Origin: Bacteroidales bacterium | GTDB lineage: Bacteria > Bacteroidota > Bacteroidia > Bacteroidales > UBA932 | Direction: 5' to 3' | NCBI GenBank assembly: GCA_017428725.1 | Contig: JAFRQH010000002.1 | Span: forward strand, 31,560 to 95,559 | DNA: 64,000 nucleotides | Shown: positions 60,863 to 64,000 of the stretch, piece after piece | Layout of the letters: the number at the start of each line of letters is the position of its first letter | How positions within the stretch are numbered: the first letter of the stretch is position 1 | Made by a program: the position numbers and the translations under genes | Notes under the pieces: generated by a model | What the model was told of the DNA's origin: nothing | The model's database searches: none | The model's input: only the letters and a program-made list of their open reading frames with translations

Positions 60863-61461
60863 TCCGCAATATCATCTTCGATTTCGGTGCGGTCCTGGTA
60901 GACTGGGATCCGCACCATTTGTATATCCCCTTTTTCGGCGACGCGCAGCGCGCGGAGTGGTTCCTGACCGAGATCTGCCCTTACAGCTGGAACACGCAGG
61001 CGGACGCCGGCAGGACCACGCAGGAGATCACCGAGGAGCGGATCGCACTCTTCCCGGAGTGGGAGAAGGAGATCCGGATGTACTACGGGCGCTGGATCGA
61101 GATGATGGGCGGCCAGATCCCCGGGATGGAGGCGCTGGTGCGCGACCTCAAGGAGCGCGGCTACGGCGTCTACGGGCTCACGAACTGGTCGCGGGAGACC
61201 TTCCCGCTGGTGCGGGACCGCTATCCCGTCTTCGGCCTGCTGGACGGCTACATCGTCTCGGGCGAGGAGCGGATGATGAAGCCCGATCCGGCCTTCTACC
61301 AGCTGCTGCTGGACCGCTACGGCCTCAAGGCTGAGGAGTGCCTCTTCATCGACGACAACCCCAGGAACGCCTCCGGCGGCGAATGCCTGGGGATCCAGGG
61401 CCTCGTCTTCCACGACGCAGAGCAGATCCGCGCCGAACTGGGCATTTTACTTTCGGAATAA
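60859..61461 (+). CDS. HAD-superfamily IA hydrolase
   Basis: A 200-residue haloacid-dehalogenase-type phosphatase, GTG start overlapping the plug gene's stop (GTGA). Motif I is IIFDFGAVLVDWDP: the second Asp is replaced by Gly, which is normal in the YihX/epoxide-hydrolase-N subgroup. Motif II is GLTNWS (about 113-118), motif III KPDP with Lys, and motif IV LFIDDNPRNA (about 161-170). The cap is the small helical type. It probably acts on sugar phosphates. Confidence 0.9.
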   Translation: MIRNIIFDFGAVLVDWDPHHLYIPFFGDAQRAEWFLTEICPYSWNTQADAGRTTQEITEERIALFPEWEKEIRMYYGRWIEMMGGQIPGMEALVRDLKERGYGVYGLTNWSRETFPLVRDRYPVFGLLDGYIVSGEERMMKPDPAFYQLLLDRYGLKAEECLFIDDNPRNASGGECLGIQGLVFHDAEQIRAELGILLSE

Positions 61462-61471
61462 ACAATAATGG

Positions 61472-62125
61472 CTATAATTCTGCCAAGACCGTCTCACAGG
61501 CGCGGACGGAATCCCCTACCTTCACCTTGACATCGGCGTCGAGCGGCACGTACAAGTCGATCCGCGAGCCGAACTTGATGATCCCGCACTGGTCTCCCCG
61601 GCGCACGGACACGCCGTCACGCGCATAGCACACGATGCGCCGCGCGAACACGCCGGCCAGCTGCTTGAACAGGATGCGCTTACCGCAAGGCAGCTGCAGC
61701 CCGATGCAGGAATGCTCGTTCTCCTCCGAAGCCTTGGGGGCGAAGGCCAGAACGTGCTTGCCGGGATAGTAGTGGTAGTAGGTCACTTCCCCGTCCACCG
61801 GCCAGAAATTGGCGTGGACGTCGAAGAAATTCATATACACGGAGATCTGGATGCACTCCGTCTTGAGGTGCTCGGGCTCGAAGACCTTGTCCACGATGAC
61901 CACCTTGCCGTCCGCGACGGAGGTGACGCTGCGCGGCGTGCCGGTCCGCTCACGCTCCGGCACGCGGAAGAAGGCCGTCTGCCAGATGCAGAACCACAGG
62001 ACCAGCGCCGTCAGCGGCCAGGCGATCCAGGGCGTCCGGACGAAAAAGAGCAGGACGAATATCAGCGCAGCCCCGATCAGGTAGACCAGGACCAGGGAGC
62101 CGATGGAATCGCGGTCAATCTTCAT
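61472..62125 (-). CDS. psd: Phosphatidylserine decarboxylase
   Basis: Makes phosphatidylethanolamine. The 217-residue proenzyme is the short Bacteroidota/alpha-proteobacterial form: two N-terminal spans (about 10-30, 34-50), then SVYMNFFDVHANFWPVDGEV (about 94-113), and the autocleavage site GS in IIKFGSRIDLYVP (about 184-196), where the Ser becomes the pyruvoyl cofactor. It overlaps cdsA by 4 bp; the cdsA product feeds phosphatidylserine synthesis upstream of it. Confidence 0.94.
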   Translation of the reverse strand: MKIDRDSIGSLVLVYLIGAALIFVLLFFVRTPWIAWPLTALVLWFCIWQTAFFRVPERERTGTPRSVTSVADGKVVIVDKVFEPEHLKTECIQISVYMNFFDVHANFWPVDGEVTYYHYYPGKHVLAFAPKASEENEHSCIGLQLPCGKRILFKQLAGVFARRIVCYARDGVSVRRGDQCGIIKFGSRIDLYVPLDADVKVKVGDSVRACETVLAEL

Positions 62126-62952
62126 ATCAGTTCAATCAAGGTCAGGTAGATACAGGCCATCGGGATGGCCACCAGGCTGCTGTCGAAGCGGTCCAGCATC
62201 CCGCCGTGGCCGGGGATGCAGCGCCCGGAATCCTTGACGCCGAAATGGCGTTTCCACATCGATTCGAAGAGGTCCCCGCACGTGCCGCCCACGGCGATGA
62301 TCAGGCCCACGACGATGCAGTGGACGAGTCCGTACGGCAGCCAGGTCAGGTAGTGCAGGCCGACTGCGGCGGCCACACAGAAGCCCAGACCGCCCCAGAA
62401 GCCCCACCAGGATTTGTTGGGCGAGATCGAAGGAGCCAGCTTGCGGGCGTCCGGCCGCCGTCCGAACAGCGACCCCACGCAGTAAGCCCCCACGTCCGAG
62501 ACCCAGATCAGGATGAAGAGCGAGAGCAGCAGCCAGCCGTCGAACACCTCTCCGTCCATCACGATCAGCGGAGAGAGCGAGATCGGCAGGGCGATGTACA
62601 ACAGGCCGGCGTAGATATAAGTCAGGTCGCCGAACCCCTCCCGCGAAGGGAGGAAGATGGCCGTCACCGGGATCAGCAGCAGCGGGATCAGCGCCAGCAC
62701 CAGCCAGCGCAGGTCCCAGCCATAGAAACAATGGCTGGCGACCAGCAGGAAGGCAGCGGCGCCGGCAACCAGCCCCAGCTTCTGCTGGAAAAGGAAACGT
62801 GTGCCGAGCGCCATCCGGTAGAACTCCTGCAGGGCGATCCACAGTACGACGGCGAACAGGGCGCCGAAGAGCGTCCTGTCCCAGATCAGCCCGAACACCA
62901 TCACCACCAGGAAGACGGCGCCGGCAAGCGTGCGTGTCCAGAAATTACTCAT
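62122..62952 (-). CDS. cdsA: Phosphatidate cytidylyltransferase
   Basis: Makes CDP-diacylglycerol. The 276-residue membrane protein has about eight spans and the CdsA signature ESMWKRHFGVKDSG...PGHGGMLDRFDS (about 228-258), complete with the metal Asp residues. It overlaps ftsH by 8 bp and psd by 4 bp, so the three are one operon, the standard Bacteroidota order. Confidence 0.96.
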   Translation of the reverse strand: MSNFWTRTLAGAVFLVVMVFGLIWDRTLFGALFAVVLWIALQEFYRMALGTRFLFQQKLGLVAGAAAFLLVASHCFYGWDLRWLVLALIPLLLIPVTAIFLPSREGFGDLTYIYAGLLYIALPISLSPLIVMDGEVFDGWLLLSLFILIWVSDVGAYCVGSLFGRRPDARKLAPSISPNKSWWGFWGGLGFCVAAAVGLHYLTWLPYGLVHCIVVGLIIAVGGTCGDLFESMWKRHFGVKDSGRCIPGHGGMLDRFDSSLVAIPMACIYLTLIELI

Positions 62953-64000
62953 CGCCGCTCTCTTCCTTGCGGAGGCGCTCCTCGCCGTGCTTGCCGGCCT
63001 TGGGGCCGAAGATCTTCTCGATGTCCTCGGCCATGATGACCTCCTTGTCGATCAGCATCTCCGCGAGCTGCGTCAGCCCGGCCCAGTTGTCGGTCAGGAT
63101 CTGCTTCGTCCGTGCCGTCACCTCGTCCACGAGGGCCTTGACCTCGGCGTCGATCAACTCCGCAGTCTTCTCACTGTAAGGCTTGGTGAACTCATAATTG
63201 CCGGTGGCATCGTAGAAGGACAGGTTGCCGACCTTCTTGCTCATACCATAGTATGTCACCATCGCGTAGGCCATCTTGGTCATCCGCTCGAAGTCGCTGA
63301 GCGCGCCCGTGCAAGGGACGCCGTCGTTGACCATCTCCTCCGCCACACGCCCGGCCACCAGGCTGCACATATCGTCCATCATCTCCGACTTGGAGAGGGT
63401 GACTTTCTCGTCAGGCAGCATCCAGGTGATGCCCAGGGCCTGTCCGCGCGGGATGATGGAGACCTTGAGCACGGGATCGCACCCGGGCAGCAGCCAGCCC
63501 GCCACGGCGTGCCCCGCCTCGTGGAAGGCCGTCAGGCGCTTCTCCTCCGGGGACATGATGGTCTTCTTGCGCTCGATACCGCCTACTACGCGGTCTACCG
63601 CATCAGAGAAGTCCTTGTTGTCGATATCGCTCTTGCCGCGACGGGCCGCCGTCAGGGCCGCCTCGTTGCAGACGTTGGCGATGTCCGCTCCGGAGAAGCC
63701 CGGGGTGTTCTTGGCAATGGCGTCCAGGTCGAAGTTCGGGGAGAGCTTGAGGGGCTTGAGATGCACCTGGAATATCTCCTTGCGCTCGTTGAGGTCCGGC
63801 AGGGTGACGTGGATCTGGCGGTCGAAGCGGCCGGCGCGCATCAGCGCCTTGTCGAGGATGTCGGCACGGTTGGTCGCGGCGAGCACGATCACGCCGCTGT
63901 TGCTGCCGAAGCCGTCCATCTCGGTGAGGAGCTGGTTGAGGGTATTCTCACGCTCGTCGTTGGAGGAGAATCCGACATTCTTGCCACGGGCGCGGCCCAC
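62945..64000 (-). CDS. ftsH: ATP-dependent zinc metalloprotease FtsH (5'-truncated)
   Basis: A membrane AAA+ protease that degrades misfolded membrane proteins and regulators. The frame is open to the window edge, so the N-terminal spans and Walker A lie outside; 351 residues remain. Visible: AAA second region of homology (ALMRAGRFDRQIHV), the helix/loop FSGADIANVCNEAAL, the zinc motif HEAGH in TAFHEAGHAVAGW (fragment about 156-168), and the third ligand Asp in ALSDFERMTKMAY. The C-terminal tail is short and acidic/basic mixed (KHGEERLRKEESGDE). Confidence 0.96.
   Translation of the reverse strand: MGRARGKNVGFSSNDERENTLNQLLTEMDGFGSNSGVIVLAATNRADILDKALMRAGRFDRQIHVTLPDLNERKEIFQVHLKPLKLSPNFDLDAIAKNTPGFSGADIANVCNEAALTAARRGKSDIDNKDFSDAVDRVVGGIERKKTIMSPEEKRLTAFHEAGHAVAGWLLPGCDPVLKVSIIPRGQALGITWMLPDEKVTLSKSEMMDDMCSLVAGRVAEEMVNDGVPCTGALSDFERMTKMAYAMVTYYGMSKKVGNLSFYDATGNYEFTKPYSEKTAELIDAEVKALVDEVTARTKQILTDNWAGLTQLAEMLIDKEVIMAEDIEKIFGPKAGKHGEERLRKEESGDE

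Noticed and set aside
60859..61461. HAD phosphatase missing the second motif I Asp
   Set aside because: DFG in place of DxD is normal for the YihX-like subgroup; motifs II-IV are complete.

Overview
The window is a GC-rich stretch of a Bacteroidota chromosome, most likely a gut-type member of the Bacteroidales. The evidence is an N-succinylornithine-type transcarbamylase, many Bacteroidota promoter boxes (TAnnTTTG, several with an upstream TTTG/TTG), a TonB-plug lipoprotein, DUF3667, DUF6440 and DUF4890-like proteins, and the ftsH-cdsA-psd order. I cannot place it to genus. No rRNA, CRISPR array, transposase, integrase or SusC/SusD pair is visible. Both edges cut genes: argC on the left and ftsH on the right.

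Layout. 1-11280 (+): an arginine/carbamoyl-phosphate supra-operon, argC-argD-argF'-argB-argE-argH-carA-carB, followed by an EamA exporter. 11281-14464: tRNA-Phe with its own promoter and terminator, then a compositionally different islet (DUF2975 membrane protein, HTH regulator, carboxypeptidase-regulatory-like secreted protein, TlpA-like lipoprotein) bounded by long-range inverted repeats. 14475-23718: small lipoproteins, a secreted esterase, a DUF3667 membrane protein, a deoxyribosyltransferase-like/unknown/vWA trio, an AbrB-acyltransferase pair, a LolA-like protein, an oligogalacturonate-lyase-like propeller and NudC. 23789-32629: a 1045-residue beta-helix/TIM-barrel-like secreted protein, aquaporin, HerA-like ATPase, M23 peptidase, TrmO and a GH27 alpha-galactosidase. 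32626-38890 (-): a glycine-cleavage operon (unknown-gcvT-gcvH-gcvPA-gcvPB) continuing into an M15-like DUF5715 protein and NAD(P)HX dehydratase. 38965-50766: arginase-like protein, TonB-domain lipoprotein, cardiolipin synthase, CstA, EttA with a coiled-coil partner, GH29 fucosidase, WYL regulator, fRMsr, CPBP protease and an NAD-epimerase. 50833-55801: a STAS-kinase fusion, a lipoprotein, a GH78 rhamnosidase and a Gly-rich secreted protein. 55897-60166: glycerate kinase, ADP-ribosylglycohydrolase and the AmmeMemoRadiSam set (MEMO-AMMECR1 fusion plus radical SAM enzyme). 60219-64000: tRNA-Cys, a plug-domain lipoprotein, HAD hydrolase, psd, cdsA and ftsH.

How the genes work together. The arg/car operon supplies both the carbamoyl phosphate and the ornithine-derived skeleton for arginine; the transcarbamylase carries Ser at the position that sets acetyl versus succinyl specificity. 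The gcv operon holds all the glycine-specific subunits, with P split into two proteins. Secreted or lipoprotein carbohydrate enzymes (CE1-like esterase, PL22-like, beta-helix protein, GH27, GH29, GH78) are scattered as single genes and suggest use of pectin-like or host-glycan side chains. psd, cdsA and cls cover phospholipid head-group synthesis.

The strongest candidates for something undescribed are the inverted-repeat-bounded islet beside tRNA-Phe, the beta-helix/TIM-barrel protein, the STAS-kinase fusion, the AmmeMemoRadiSam operon with ADP-ribosylglycohydrolase, and the deoxyribosyltransferase-like/unknown/vWA neighbourhood.
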